Shown here piece by piece: positions 1 to 7,181 of a stretch of DNA of 20,713 nt. Numbering within the stretch: position 1 is the first letter of the stretch; the number at the start of each line of letters is the position of its first letter. Made by a program: the position numbers and the translations under genes. The notes below the pieces were generated by a model that ran no database searches, had not been told where the DNA came from, and saw only the letters and a list, made by a program, of their open reading frames with translations. This DNA is from G963666705 sp963666705 (GTDB lineage: Bacteria > Pseudomonadota > Alphaproteobacteria > CADEGL01), in assembly GCA_963666705.2 (NCBI GenBank), contig CAXXKO010000010.1:1-20713 (forward strand). Direction: 5' to 3'.

Positions 1-210
1 TTGGAAATAAACAGCATAGTATATATCTGCCGGCCCAGAAGAGCCTACCATAGCTGCGGTAAATAATCGATTTCCCGCTTAAAGTTCGCTCCGTTAACTT
101 CCCGTTTTCGCGGCACCTTTTTCGACCCCTCACCCCCCCCTTCGCCAAGGCTTCGGGGGGGCAGGCCCGTCCCGCTTCGCGAGTCCGCGTCGAGCGGCCG
201 CGCCGCCCGC
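1..210. other. Intergenic left end, no gene seen
   Basis: No convincing coding frame is seen here. Roughly the first 120 bases are clearly richer in A and T than the rest of the window, as in a promoter or spacer region. The remainder is C/G rich and holds one strong stem-loop (133-161) just downstream of the leftward operon that ends at 211. The AT-rich part may belong to a gene beyond the left edge, which cannot be judged from here. Confidence 0.6.
133..161 (-). terminator. Candidate 3' stem-loop of the leftward operon
   Basis: An eight-C run (133-140) faces a seven-G run (155-161). Between them lies an inner GCC/GGC palindrome with a two-base loop, so the whole folds as a G/C stem, a symmetric GAA/GAA internal loop, then a 3-bp stem. 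It sits about 50 bases past the stop codon at 211. No T-run follows on the minus strand, so it is not a textbook intrinsic terminator. It could instead be a 3'-end stabiliser or a Rho-associated end. Confidence 0.35.
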
Positions 211-609
211 TCAGAACTTCTTATACGCGTCCTTCAATTGCACGAGCGGGTGGCGGCGGGACATCTGGAACTTGACGAGCAGCTCGCGGGCGAGCATGTC
301 GCGCACCTGCGGATCCTCGGGCAGGTCCATGTCTTCGGGCACGGTGACCCAGCCGTTGATGTTGCGGTCGAAAACCGCCAGCCGACCCTCCTCATAGCCC
401 ATATGGACGTCCTCGAGCCAGTTGAGGTCGTCCCAGCCCATCTGCTCCATGTAGGCCGCGAGGAACGGCGTCACCTTGGTGTAGTCGGGCAGCAGGTTGA
501 CGTCGTAGCGGTAGCCGATGTGCTGGCCGATCTCCTTCTCGCGCTCGGTGTCGATACCGTCGCTCTCGCGGAAGCGGTCGGCGTCCTTTGTTTCCGGGGT
601 GTCTGTCAT
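211..609 (-). CDS. Hypothetical 132-residue protein coupled to glutamate-synthase-like genes
   Basis: I do not recognise the family. The product is a small, soluble-looking, charged protein rich in Asp and Glu, with no signal peptide, no membrane segment and no Cys pair. The N-terminal 25 residues look disordered. The body has aromatic and acidic patches (YRYDVNLLPDYTKV, MGWDDLNWLED) and the C-terminus is basic. The ATG at 609 follows AGGAG at 6-base spacing, and that ribosome site overlaps the TAG stop of the upstream FMN-domain gene (619-621), so translation is probably coupled. It is the last gene of the unit. Position and coupling suggest an accessory or fourth subunit, or an assembly factor, of the glutamate-synthase-like complex. 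That role is inferred from context only. Confidence 0.8.
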   Translation of the reverse strand: MTDTPETKDADRFRESDGIDTEREKEIGQHIGYRYDVNLLPDYTKVTPFLAAYMEQMGWDDLNWLEDVHMGYEEGRLAVFDRNINGWVTVPEDMDLPEDPQVRDMLARELLVKFQMSRRHPLVQLKDAYKKF

Positions 610-618
610 GACGCGCTC

Positions 619-2010
619 CTAATACCGGGTCATGTCGGGCCGGCCGACGGTGTGCTGGGTGCCGGCGAGGGGGACCATGGCGAGGGCCGAGGCCTCCATG
701 GTCAGGGCCGCCAGGTCCTCGGGCTCCAATGAATGGACATCCGTCTTGCCGCAGGCGCGGGCCATCATCTGGCACTCGATGGCGAGGGTGTGGAGGAAGT
801 TGTATACCCGCACGGCCGCGTCGTCGGGATCGAGGCGGCTCCGCAGCTCCGGGTCCTGGGTCGCCACGCCCACGGGGCAGCGCCCGGTGTGGCAGTGGTA
901 GCAGTAGCCCGCCTCGACCCCCACCTCGGCCTCGAAATCGGCCTCGGGGATGTCCTTGTTGCAATTGAGCGCCATCATGGCCGAGGTGCCGATGGCGACC
1001 GCGTCCGCACCCAGGGCCAGCGCCTTGGCCACGTCGCCGCCGTTGCGGATGCCGCCCGCGTAGACCAGCGATATCTCGCCCGACTTGTCGAGGTCGTCGA
1101 GGGCCTTGCGCGCCTGGCGGATGGCGGCGATGCCGGGCACGCCCGTCTCCTCGGTGGCGAGGTGGGGGCCCGCACCGGTCGAGCCCTCCATGCCGTCGAT
1201 ATAGATCGAATCCGGGTCGCACTTCACAGCCATGCGCACGTCGTCGAAGACCCGCGCGGCGCCGAGCTTCAACTGGATGGGGATCTCCCAGTTGGTCGCC
1301 TCGCGGATCTCCTGAATCTTGAGGGCGAGGTCGTCCGGCCCCAGCCAGTCGGGATGGCGCGCGGGCGAGCGCTGGTCGATGCCGGCGGGGAGCGAGCGCA
1401 TCTCGGCCACCTGGTCCGTCACCTTCTGGCCCATGAGGTGGCCGCCGAGGCCGACCTTGCAGCCCTGGCCGATGAAGAACTCGCAGACGTCCGCCAATTG
1501 CAGGTGGTGCGGGTTGAAGCCGTAGCGCGACTGGATGTTCTGGTAGAGCCATTTGACCGAGTAGCGGCGCTCGTCCGGGATCATGCCGCCCTCGCCCGAG
1601 CAGGTGGCCGTGCCCGCCATGGTGGCGCCGCGTGCGAGCGCCATCTTGGCCTCGCAGCTGAGGGCGCCGAAGCTCATGCCCGTGATGTAGATGGGGATGT
1701 CGAGCTCGAGCGGGCGCTTGGCGCGCGGGCCGATCACGGTCCGGGTGTCGCACTTCTCGCGGTAGCCCTCGATCACGAAGCGGGTGAGCGAGCCGGGCAG
1801 GAAGGTGAGGTCGTCCCAGCTCGGGATCTTCTTGAAGATGGCCATGCCGCGCATGCGGTAGCGGCCGAGCTCGGCCTTGATGTGGATATCGTCGACGACC
1901 CGGGGCGGGAACAGGTAGTTCTCCCCCAGGACGGACTTGTTACGCGCGGACCCCCCGCGCGCCCGCGGCGCCTCGCGGCCCTCGGCCGCCTTCGCATCAC
2001 TGGTCGCCAT
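619..2010 (-). CDS. glxD: FMN-binding glutamate synthase-like protein (GlxD/MgsC type)
   Basis: This 463-residue protein corresponds to the FMN/Fe-S synthase domain of the glutamate synthase large subunit, here as a separate polypeptide. It is expected to be a cytoplasmic (beta/alpha)8 barrel joining ammonia or an amine to a 2-oxo acid. Supporting features are the barrel core with a glycine-rich phosphate-binding stretch (STGAGP, about 277-282), an AGGIRNGGD strand-loop (318-326) and a three-Cys cluster signature (C370, C373, C378, followed by PVGVATQ) like the 3Fe-4S site of GltB. The ATG at 2010 is preferred over one at 2082 because AAGGGGAA lies just upstream and it leaves a 23-base gap to the preceding stop at 2034. 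Homologues act as GlxD or as N-methylglutamate synthase MgsC. The sequence alone does not separate these. Confidence 0.9.
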   Translation of the reverse strand: MATSDAKAAEGREAPRARGGSARNKSVLGENYLFPPRVVDDIHIKAELGRYRMRGMAIFKKIPSWDDLTFLPGSLTRFVIEGYREKCDTRTVIGPRAKRPLELDIPIYITGMSFGALSCEAKMALARGATMAGTATCSGEGGMIPDERRYSVKWLYQNIQSRYGFNPHHLQLADVCEFFIGQGCKVGLGGHLMGQKVTDQVAEMRSLPAGIDQRSPARHPDWLGPDDLALKIQEIREATNWEIPIQLKLGAARVFDDVRMAVKCDPDSIYIDGMEGSTGAGPHLATEETGVPGIAAIRQARKALDDLDKSGEISLVYAGGIRNGGDVAKALALGADAVAIGTSAMMALNCNKDIPEADFEAEVGVEAGYCYHCHTGRCPVGVATQDPELRSRLDPDDAAVRVYNFLHTLAIECQMMARACGKTDVHSLEPEDLAALTMEASALAMVPLAGTQHTVGRPDMTRY

Positions 2011-2033
2011 GGCGTCAGGTTCCCCTTCGAATG

Positions 2034-2879
2034 CTAGAGCACGATCCGCTTTTCCATCGGCTCCAGGTTGTCGTAGTTCCATAGCTGCTTGCCGGAGACG
2101 ATCTTCTGGAGGTTCTCGACGCCCTTGGGTGCGGTGAGGCCGTACAGGCGGAGCTTGCGCTCGAGCCAGGCGGCGTCGAGGTAAGTCATCTCCGCCGGCA
2201 CGGCATCGACACCGAGGGATTCGATCTCCCCACCCACATAGATGGTGCCGTCATACATGGAATCGCCGAGGTTCTTGCCGGCGTTGCCGAGGACGACCAG
2301 CCGGCCGCGCTGCATCATGAAGGCCGAGAAGGCGCCCGTGCGCCCGCCCACGAGGATGGTGCCGCCCTTCATATCGATGCCGGTCCGCGCCCCCACGTCG
2401 CCCATGCAGACGAGGTCGCCGCCGCGGATGGCGGCGCCGAAGCAGGAGCCGGCGTTCTTCTCCACGACGAGGGTCCCGGCCATCATGTTCTCGGCGCAGG
2501 ACCAGCCCACGCGGCCCTTGATGCGCACGTTGGGCCCGTCGATCAGGCCGCAACCGAAATAGCCCAGGCTGCCCTCGAAATAGAGCTGCAGGCGGTTGAG
2601 GATACCGACGCCCAGGGAATGCTTGGCACCCGGGTTGTGGACCACGATGGTGCCGTTGCCCGCTTCCATCAGCTCCCGGATCTTCAAGTTGATGTCGCGG
2701 ATCTCCATGTCGGCGGCGTCGAATTCGGCGCGCTTGTTGAAGTCCACCTCGAAGGCGTTCGGATAGACGTAGTTTTCCTCCTCCTTCGGCGCGAAGAAGG
2801 TCTGCTGGGTGCGACCGGCAAGCTGCTCGGTGTGCATCCCCATGCGGTGGGACTCGTGCTCATGGGTCAGTTCCGCCAT
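2034..2879 (-). CDS. glxC: GXGXG-domain glutamate synthase-like subunit (GlxC/MgsB type)
   Basis: The 281-residue product matches the C-terminal right-handed beta-helix (GXGXG) domain of glutamate synthase, also seen in FwdC/FmdC, as a stand-alone subunit. Gly-rich repeats recur from about residue 75 to 225 (GVGI, GSLGYFGCG, GDVGARTG, GKNLGDSMYDG), as expected for stacked helix turns. In GltB this domain is structural and helps couple the amidotransferase and synthase sites, and a scaffold role is inferred here. The ATG at 2879 has AAGGAGAGG about 8 bases upstream. It overlaps the 3' end of the amidotransferase gene by 13 bases, which implies translational coupling and a shared complex. Confidence 0.9.
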   Translation of the reverse strand: MAELTHEHESHRMGMHTEQLAGRTQQTFFAPKEEENYVYPNAFEVDFNKRAEFDAADMEIRDINLKIRELMEAGNGTIVVHNPGAKHSLGVGILNRLQLYFEGSLGYFGCGLIDGPNVRIKGRVGWSCAENMMAGTLVVEKNAGSCFGAAIRGGDLVCMGDVGARTGIDMKGGTILVGGRTGAFSAFMMQRGRLVVLGNAGKNLGDSMYDGTIYVGGEIESLGVDAVPAEMTYLDAAWLERKLRLYGLTAPKGVENLQKIVSGKQLWNYDNLEPMEKRIVL

Positions 2880-3802
2880 ACCCGCACCTCTCCTTCATAG
2901 GGATCGACCGTGTCGATCTCGTGGGGGACGATGTGCCGGATGGCCACTTCCTCCGATGCCAGGGCGATGAAATCGTCGGCCTCGTAGAGCACCATCGGCT
3001 TGGCGGCCATCTCGTCCTTGGCCATGCCGAGGCTGTCGGAGGTGGCCACCAGGTAGGTGAAGACGCCGTCGAGCTCGCCGATCGAGGCGCGCATGGCGTC
3101 CTCCAGCGCCACGCCGTCCTGCATCTTGTCGGCGAGGTAGACGGCGATGAGCTCTGAATCGCAGTTCGACATGAAGCGGTGGCCGCGGCGCTCGAGCCGG
3201 CGCCGGCCGTTCCAGTAGTTGGTGAGCTGGCCGTTATGGACCACCGAGACGTCGCGGAAGGGATAGGCCCAGTAGGGATGGGCCGAGCGGATATCCACGT
3301 CCGATTCGGTGGCCATGCGCGTATGGCCGATGGCGTGGGTGCCGTGGAAGCCCGCGAGGCCGTATTGCCCCGAGACGCGCCCCGCGTCGCCCAGGTCCTT
3401 GACCAGCTCGAGCGCGTGGCCGAGGGACAGGATCTCGGCCCCCTCGACGTCCTCGATATAGTCCGCGAGGCGGCGCAGGTCGCCATCGTAGGAGAAGACG
3501 TAGCGGTGGGCGTAGTCGGTCGCCGGCTCCTCCTCCAGGATGCGCCCGCCCATCTCGGCGATGCGCGCATCGACGACGGCCTTGCGCTCGCGCACCTTGT
3601 GCTGGATGTCGAAGCCCTTCGCCATGTCCTCCTGCTCCGCCACCTTGAAGCGGAGCACGAGCGCGTCCTCGCGCCCCACGCCATAGAGCGCGAAGCCCGT
3701 CGAGTCCGGCCCGCGATGCTTGAGGGCCTGGAGCATGGCCGTCATCTCGCGGCCGATATCGTCGCCCTTGCCCCGGTGGATCAATCCGGCGATGCCGCAC
3801 AT
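2867..3802 (-). CDS. glxB: Class II glutamine amidotransferase-like protein (GlxB/MgsA type)
   Basis: This 311-residue protein begins MCGIAGLIHRGKGD. After Met removal Cys2 would be the N-terminal nucleophile of a class II (Ntn) amidotransferase, as in PurF and GltB. Further family-like stretches are GFHGTHAIGHTRMATES, HPYWAYPF and SVVHNGQLTNYWN, followed by the SNCDSELIAVY motif. It should release ammonia, or transfer an amine, from an amide donor to the synthase subunit. In MgsA-type relatives the donor is thought to be gamma-glutamylmethylamide rather than glutamine. The start is clear: AAGGAGGT lies about 8 bases before the ATG. It opens the compact amidotransferase/GXGXG/FMN/132-residue unit and follows the ligase gene after 160 bases that hold two hairpins. 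Confidence 0.92.
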   Translation of the reverse strand: MCGIAGLIHRGKGDDIGREMTAMLQALKHRGPDSTGFALYGVGREDALVLRFKVAEQEDMAKGFDIQHKVRERKAVVDARIAEMGGRILEEEPATDYAHRYVFSYDGDLRRLADYIEDVEGAEILSLGHALELVKDLGDAGRVSGQYGLAGFHGTHAIGHTRMATESDVDIRSAHPYWAYPFRDVSVVHNGQLTNYWNGRRRLERRGHRFMSNCDSELIAVYLADKMQDGVALEDAMRASIGELDGVFTYLVATSDSLGMAKDEMAAKPMVLYEADDFIALASEEVAIRHIVPHEIDTVDPYEGEVRVWRN

Positions 3803-3826
3803 ATGCGCCCTACCTCCTTCTAATTC

Positions 3827-3852
3827 CGATCGGTCTCGAGGGAGACCGATCG
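3827..3852. repeat. Perfect 11-bp inverted repeat in the ligase-amidotransferase gap
   Basis: CGATCGGTCTC (3827-3837) and GAGACCGATCG (3842-3852) are exact reverse complements around a 4-base loop. The stem lies about 7 bases upstream of the Shine-Dalgarno of the amidotransferase gene (3802). No T-run follows in the direction of transcription, so an mRNA-processing or stability hairpin, or an operator, is more likely than a terminator. Confidence 0.6.
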
Positions 3853-3863
3853 TATGTTCGCTC

Positions 3864-3967
3864 TCTTATCTCGCTCAAGCGCCGCTCAGGCTCCTCGCTC
3901 GCGCTCGGGCGCCCTGTCGGGCTTGCCGGCGCAAGCGCCGGGGCTTCTTATCTCGTGCTCGCTCAAG
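3864..3967. repeat. Short direct repeats and hairpin after the ligase stop codon
   Basis: TCTTATCTCG occurs at 3864-3873 and again at 3946-3955, 82 bases apart, and both copies run on into a CTCGCTCAAG-like stretch. Between them is a 7-bp hairpin (CCGGCGC, AA, GCGCCGG, about 3926-3941). The second copy overlaps the 3' end of the ligase gene. It looks like a partial local duplication of the gene end plus a stem-loop. No function is evident. Confidence 0.4.
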
Positions 3968-5432
3968 GCAGGCAGTCCATGTAGTTCTCCAGGTCCCACT
4001 CGGTGACGGCGCCCAGGAACCGCTCCCACTCGTCGCGCTTGTAGTGCTCGAAGACCCTGTACATCTCGTCCGGCATGGCGGACTTGACGACCTCGTCCTC
4101 GGCCAGCGCGCCGAGCGCCTCGCCCAGGGACATGGGGAGCTTCTTGACCTGCTTGCCCTCTTCCATGGCCTCGTAGATGTTGCGCTGCTCGGGCTTGCCC
4201 GGGTCGAGGCTCCGCTTGAGGCCGTCGTCGAACGACTTGATGAGCGCCGCCGCCATCAGGTAGGGGTTGACCATCGAATCCACGGCCCGGTACTCGAACC
4301 GCCCGGGCGCCGAGACGCGCAGGCCAGTGGTCCGGTTCTGATAGCCCCAATCGGCATAGACCGGCGCCCAGAAGCCCGTGTCCCACAGCCGGCGGTAGGA
4401 ATTGACCGTCGAGCAACCGATCGCGGTCAGTGCCGGCAGATGCTCGATGATGCCGCCGATGCATTTGAGGCCCACTGGGCCCGGCATGCGCTGGTCGTCG
4501 GTGTCGGGCATGAAGAGGTTCTCGCCGCCCTTGAGCATCCGGAAGCTGCCATCCATGCCCGGCAGGGGATCGTTGCCCAGCGGCAGCACCACCTCCTCGC
4601 CACCGCGCCAGACCGAGACGTTGTGGTGGCAGCCGTTGGCGGAGACACCCATGAAGGGCTTGCACATAAAGCAGGGGAAGGCGTCCATCTCCTGGCCCAC
4701 GGCCGAGCAGATCTGGCGGTAGGTGGTCAGCCGGTCGCAGGTCCGAAGCGCGTCGTCGTAGGTGAAGTTGAGCTCGAGCTGGCCCGGTGCGTCCTCGTGA
4801 TCGCCCTGGATCATGTCGAGGCCCATCTGGCGCGAATATTCGATGACCTTGAGGAAGATGGGGCGCAACAGCTCGAACTGCTGGATGTGGTAGCAGTAGG
4901 GCTCGGAGAGGCCTTCGCGGTGGTTGCCTTCGGGATCGCGCTTGAGCCACATCATCTCCGGCTCGGTGCCATGGCGGAGGTGGAGGCCGCCATGGTCCTT
5001 GGCGAACTGGGCCATGACGCGCTTTAAGTTGCCGCGGCAGTCCGAGGTCAGGAAGCCGCCGGGGTTCACTTCCTCCTCCCGGTTCCGGAACAGGGTGCAG
5101 TAGACCCGCGCGACGCGCTTGTCCCAGGGCAATTGGCAGAAGGTCTCCGGGTCCGGGATGCCGACCAGCTCGGCCGCCTCGGGGCCGTAGCCGATATAGT
5201 TGCTGTTGCGGTCGGTGAAGAGGTTGGCGGTCGAGCCGTAGACGAGCTGGAAGCCACGTTGGGCGATGGTTTCCCAATGGTCGGCGGGGACGCCCTTGCC
5301 GACGATGCGCCCGGTTACCGAGACGAATTGATAGTAGATGTAGCTGACGCCCAGCTCGTCGATCCTGGCCCGCACCTGCTCGACGAGCTCGTCACGGCCA
5401 TCGGCGGCGACATAGGCTTCGAGATCGGTCAT
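3963..5432 (-). CDS. Glutamine synthetase-like ligase (GmaS/GlnT-type, possible gamma-glutamylamide synthetase)
   Basis: The 489-residue product is a glutamine-synthetase-fold, ATP-dependent ligase. Visible GS landmarks are TEPE (about 156-159) and GDHEDAPGQLELNF (210-223) in the metal/glutamate site, GVSANGCHHNVS (262-273) matching the GS His-loop, and EYRAVDSMVNPYLMAA (380-395), the conserved C-terminal GS motif. The protein is somewhat longer than usual GlnT or GmaS relatives. Next to GlxBCD/MgsABC-type genes, the favoured reaction is gamma-glutamylation of an amine (methylamine in true GmaS). Ordinary glutamine synthesis or another gamma-glutamyl amide, as in PuuA, cannot be excluded. The start at 5432 has AAGGGGAGG at 5-base spacing. 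A predicted promoter lies at 5498-5526. Confidence 0.85.
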   Translation of the reverse strand: MTDLEAYVAADGRDELVEQVRARIDELGVSYIYYQFVSVTGRIVGKGVPADHWETIAQRGFQLVYGSTANLFTDRNSNYIGYGPEAAELVGIPDPETFCQLPWDKRVARVYCTLFRNREEEVNPGGFLTSDCRGNLKRVMAQFAKDHGGLHLRHGTEPEMMWLKRDPEGNHREGLSEPYCYHIQQFELLRPIFLKVIEYSRQMGLDMIQGDHEDAPGQLELNFTYDDALRTCDRLTTYRQICSAVGQEMDAFPCFMCKPFMGVSANGCHHNVSVWRGGEEVVLPLGNDPLPGMDGSFRMLKGGENLFMPDTDDQRMPGPVGLKCIGGIIEHLPALTAIGCSTVNSYRRLWDTGFWAPVYADWGYQNRTTGLRVSAPGRFEYRAVDSMVNPYLMAAALIKSFDDGLKRSLDPGKPEQRNIYEAMEEGKQVKKLPMSLGEALGALAEDEVVKSAMPDEMYRVFEHYKRDEWERFLGAVTEWDLENYMDCLP

Positions 5433-5497
5433 TCCCGCCTCCCCTTCTCAACGTGGCTCCAGCTCGCCAGGGCGCGCCCCGACCCGCCCTCGATCGA

Positions 5498-5531
5498 CTT
5501 ATATTTCAAACCCAATTCAATACCAATTCAA
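5498..5531 (-). promoter_or_regulatory. Predicted promoter of the ligase gene with CCAATTCAA direct repeats
   Basis: On the minus strand TTGGTA (5521-5526) is followed after 17 bases by TATAAG (5498-5503), a good sigma70-like pair, about 65 bases before the ATG at 5432. CCAATTCAA occurs twice, at 5512-5520 and 5523-5531, 11 bases apart, covering the spacer and the -35 hexamer. A protein bound there would overlap RNA polymerase. Related ACCAAT motifs lie between the oxidoreductase and the GntR gene, so the GntR protein is the obvious candidate to bind here. Confidence 0.55.
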
Positions 5532-5554
5532 CCATTGTTTCAGCCCTGCCCGCT

Positions 5555-5701
5555 AGAGCGGATCCGTTTTGAACGGACCCGCTCTCGCATTTTGTCGCTC
5601 ACGGCAGCGGACCATATGGCCCACGCCTGCGCGGGCGCGCCGGAATGCCGGCGGGCCGCCTTGCGGCCTGGAGCGATTCCAGATGAACTGGCATCGCTCT
5701 A
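5555..5701. repeat. Pair of TAGAGCG palindromes in opposite orientation (BIME-like)
   Basis: Unit 1 (5555-5585) pairs AGAGCGGATCCGTT with AACGGACCCGCTCT around a 3-base loop with one mismatch. Unit 2 (5670-5700) pairs AGCGATTCCAG with CTGGCATCGCT around ATGAA with one mismatch. Read outward-in, both begin TAGAGCG, so they are inverted copies of one architecture, with a small GGCCGC/GCGGCC hairpin (5654-5668) beside unit 2. The TAG stop codon of the oxidoreductase gene (5699-5701) is the first three bases of unit 2. Such paired palindromes resemble REP/BIME elements and could protect the 3' end of the mRNA. Confidence 0.6.
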
Positions 5702-7042
5702 GCTCCACGGAAACGGGCTGTGCGACACCGGGTGCAGCCGCCCCTCGGCATAGCGCGAGAAGCGGAAGGGCTCGAGCAGCTTGCTGGGGCCGCCCAGAAT
5801 CTCGCCCGCCACCAGCTTGCCGACGCCGATCATCTTATAGCCGTGGTTCGAATCGGCGATGATGAAGACGTTCTCGCGGAAGCGGTCGATGACCGGGAAG
5901 CTATCGGGCGTGAAGGCGCCGATGCCGCCCGAGGGCTCGTTCTTGTACTTGCCGATTTGGCCCTCGAAGCGCTTTTGACAATGCGCGAGGGCCGAGCACC
6001 ACATGTGGGCGAAATCGTCGCCGACGACGAAGTCGGGCGACTCGGGCCCGTAGGGATCGACGGCGACCTTCTCGGGCGGCGTCTGGACCTTGTATGGCAT
6101 GGCGCCGCCCTGGATGCCGCCGAAATTGAAGTCGGGCTTGAAGTAGACGCCCCACATCTCCTCGGTAATGACCGAGCCGTCCACGTCGGAGAGGAGCGGC
6201 GCGTCGGTGTCCAGATGGACCACGGGCGGCATGCGGCCGTCGTTGGTCTTGTGCATGTTGGGATCGACGCCGAGGGTGCCCTCCTCGAGGCACCAATAGG
6301 CCCACATGGGGATGTCGTGGTGCATCTCCCCGTCGCGGCCCTTGATGCTGACGGCGCCCGGCAGGTCGAGCATGCCCCAGATGGATTTGACCCAGGGGCC
6401 CACGCCCACGATGACGAAATCGGTCTCGATTCGGCCCCGGTCGGTCTCGACCGCGCTCACCGCGCCAGCACCATGCGCGAAGCGGAACCCCGTCACCTCG
6501 ACGCCCGTCAGGATGCGCACGCCCTCGGCCTCGGCCTTGCCGGCGAGGCCGTAGATGCTGGCCGTGTTGTTGGCGTAGCCGCCCTTCTTCTCGTGCAGGA
6601 CGGAGGTGATGCCCTGGGCCTGCCAGTCGCTGAAGATCCCCTTCATATAGGCGTCGCTGTCCTTGGCCCCCTCGATGAAGGTCGATTCGTAGCCGATCGC
6701 CGCCTGCTGCGCCGCGACGGTGCCGACGTCTTCATGCATGGCCTCGGGGCTGATCTGCATGTAGCCCACGGGATGGAAGCTGTAGGCCTCGGGGTCCTCC
6801 TCCCAGACCGCGACGCAATAGGCCATCAGCTCGCGCATGGCGGGCTGGAAGTAGTTGTTGCGGATGACGCCGCAGGCGATGCCGGAGGCGCCGGCGGCGA
6901 TTGCCGTCTTGTCGACGACCAGGATATCGGCGCCGCTGCCCCGGCCGCTTTCGCGCAGGGACCGGGCCAGATGGTAGGCCGAGCTCAAGCCATGGATGCC
7001 GGCACCGATGACGACGTATTTCGCGTGGGTGGGAAACGCCAT
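5699..7042 (-). CDS. FAD-dependent oxidoreductase, sarcosine oxidase beta/D-amino-acid oxidase family
   Basis: This 447-residue DAO-superfamily flavoprotein has a GAGIHG dinucleotide-binding turn at residues 13-18 (KYVVIGAGIHGLSSAYHLA), an ADILVVDK second beta-strand, an ETDFVIVGVGPW middle motif and a C-terminal HGYKMIGVGKLVAGEIL stretch that closes over the FAD. It probably oxidises an N-substituted amino acid such as N-methylglutamate or a gamma-glutamyl amine, as the SoxB/MgdA or PuuB families do. The partner subunits of heterotetrameric sarcosine oxidase or N-methylglutamate dehydrogenase (alpha, gamma, delta) are absent nearby, so it may act alone. The ATG at 7042 is favoured over an upstream in-frame start at 7252, which would lie inside the GntR gene. 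The gene is separated from the ligase by 266 bases holding palindromes and a promoter. Confidence 0.88.
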   Translation of the reverse strand: MAFPTHAKYVVIGAGIHGLSSAYHLARSLRESGRGSGADILVVDKTAIAAGASGIACGVIRNNYFQPAMRELMAYCVAVWEEDPEAYSFHPVGYMQISPEAMHEDVGTVAAQQAAIGYESTFIEGAKDSDAYMKGIFSDWQAQGITSVLHEKKGGYANNTASIYGLAGKAEAEGVRILTGVEVTGFRFAHGAGAVSAVETDRGRIETDFVIVGVGPWVKSIWGMLDLPGAVSIKGRDGEMHHDIPMWAYWCLEEGTLGVDPNMHKTNDGRMPPVVHLDTDAPLLSDVDGSVITEEMWGVYFKPDFNFGGIQGGAMPYKVQTPPEKVAVDPYGPESPDFVVGDDFAHMWCSALAHCQKRFEGQIGKYKNEPSGGIGAFTPDSFPVIDRFRENVFIIADSNHGYKMIGVGKLVAGEILGGPSKLLEPFRFSRYAEGRLHPVSHSPFPWS

Positions 7043-7181
7043 GCCGCTCCGATCCTCGCTCGCTCCCGCGCCCTGCCCGCCGGTCACCGCACCAGCAAGG
7101 GCGACTGGAATCGCTTGACGAATGGGTGAAGGTATCAGACCATATTCCGAACCAATTGCAAGCCAAATCGTACCAATGGCA
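7043..7181. promoter_or_regulatory. Divergent control region with ACCAAT direct repeats
   Basis: This region separates the leftward oxidoreductase gene from the rightward GntR gene and is more A/T rich than its surroundings. GAACCAATTGCA (7149-7160) and GTACCAATGGCA (7170-7181) agree at 10 of 12 bases and start 21 bases apart, two helical turns, so they face the same side of the DNA. The second copy covers the GntR start codon. Possible hexamers are TTGACG (7115-7120) rightward, and several weak TTG-containing -35-like sites leftward. None is decisive. It fits an autoregulated GntR operator. Confidence 0.5.

Noticed and set aside
733..2037. Long open frame on the plus strand opposite the FMN synthase-like gene
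   Set aside because: It is an antisense shadow caused by high-GC codon usage, with repetitive low-complexity sequence rich in Ala, Arg, Glu and His, and no family motif. The opposite strand codes a clear conserved enzyme.
5720..7129. Long open frame on the plus strand opposite the FAD oxidoreductase
   Set aside because: Same reason: an antisense shadow without domains or ribosome site.
7122..7175. Longer N-terminus for the GntR regulator from ATG 7122
   Set aside because: It lacks a ribosome site, the added residues do not belong to the winged-helix domain, and it would cover the divergent control region with its repeats.
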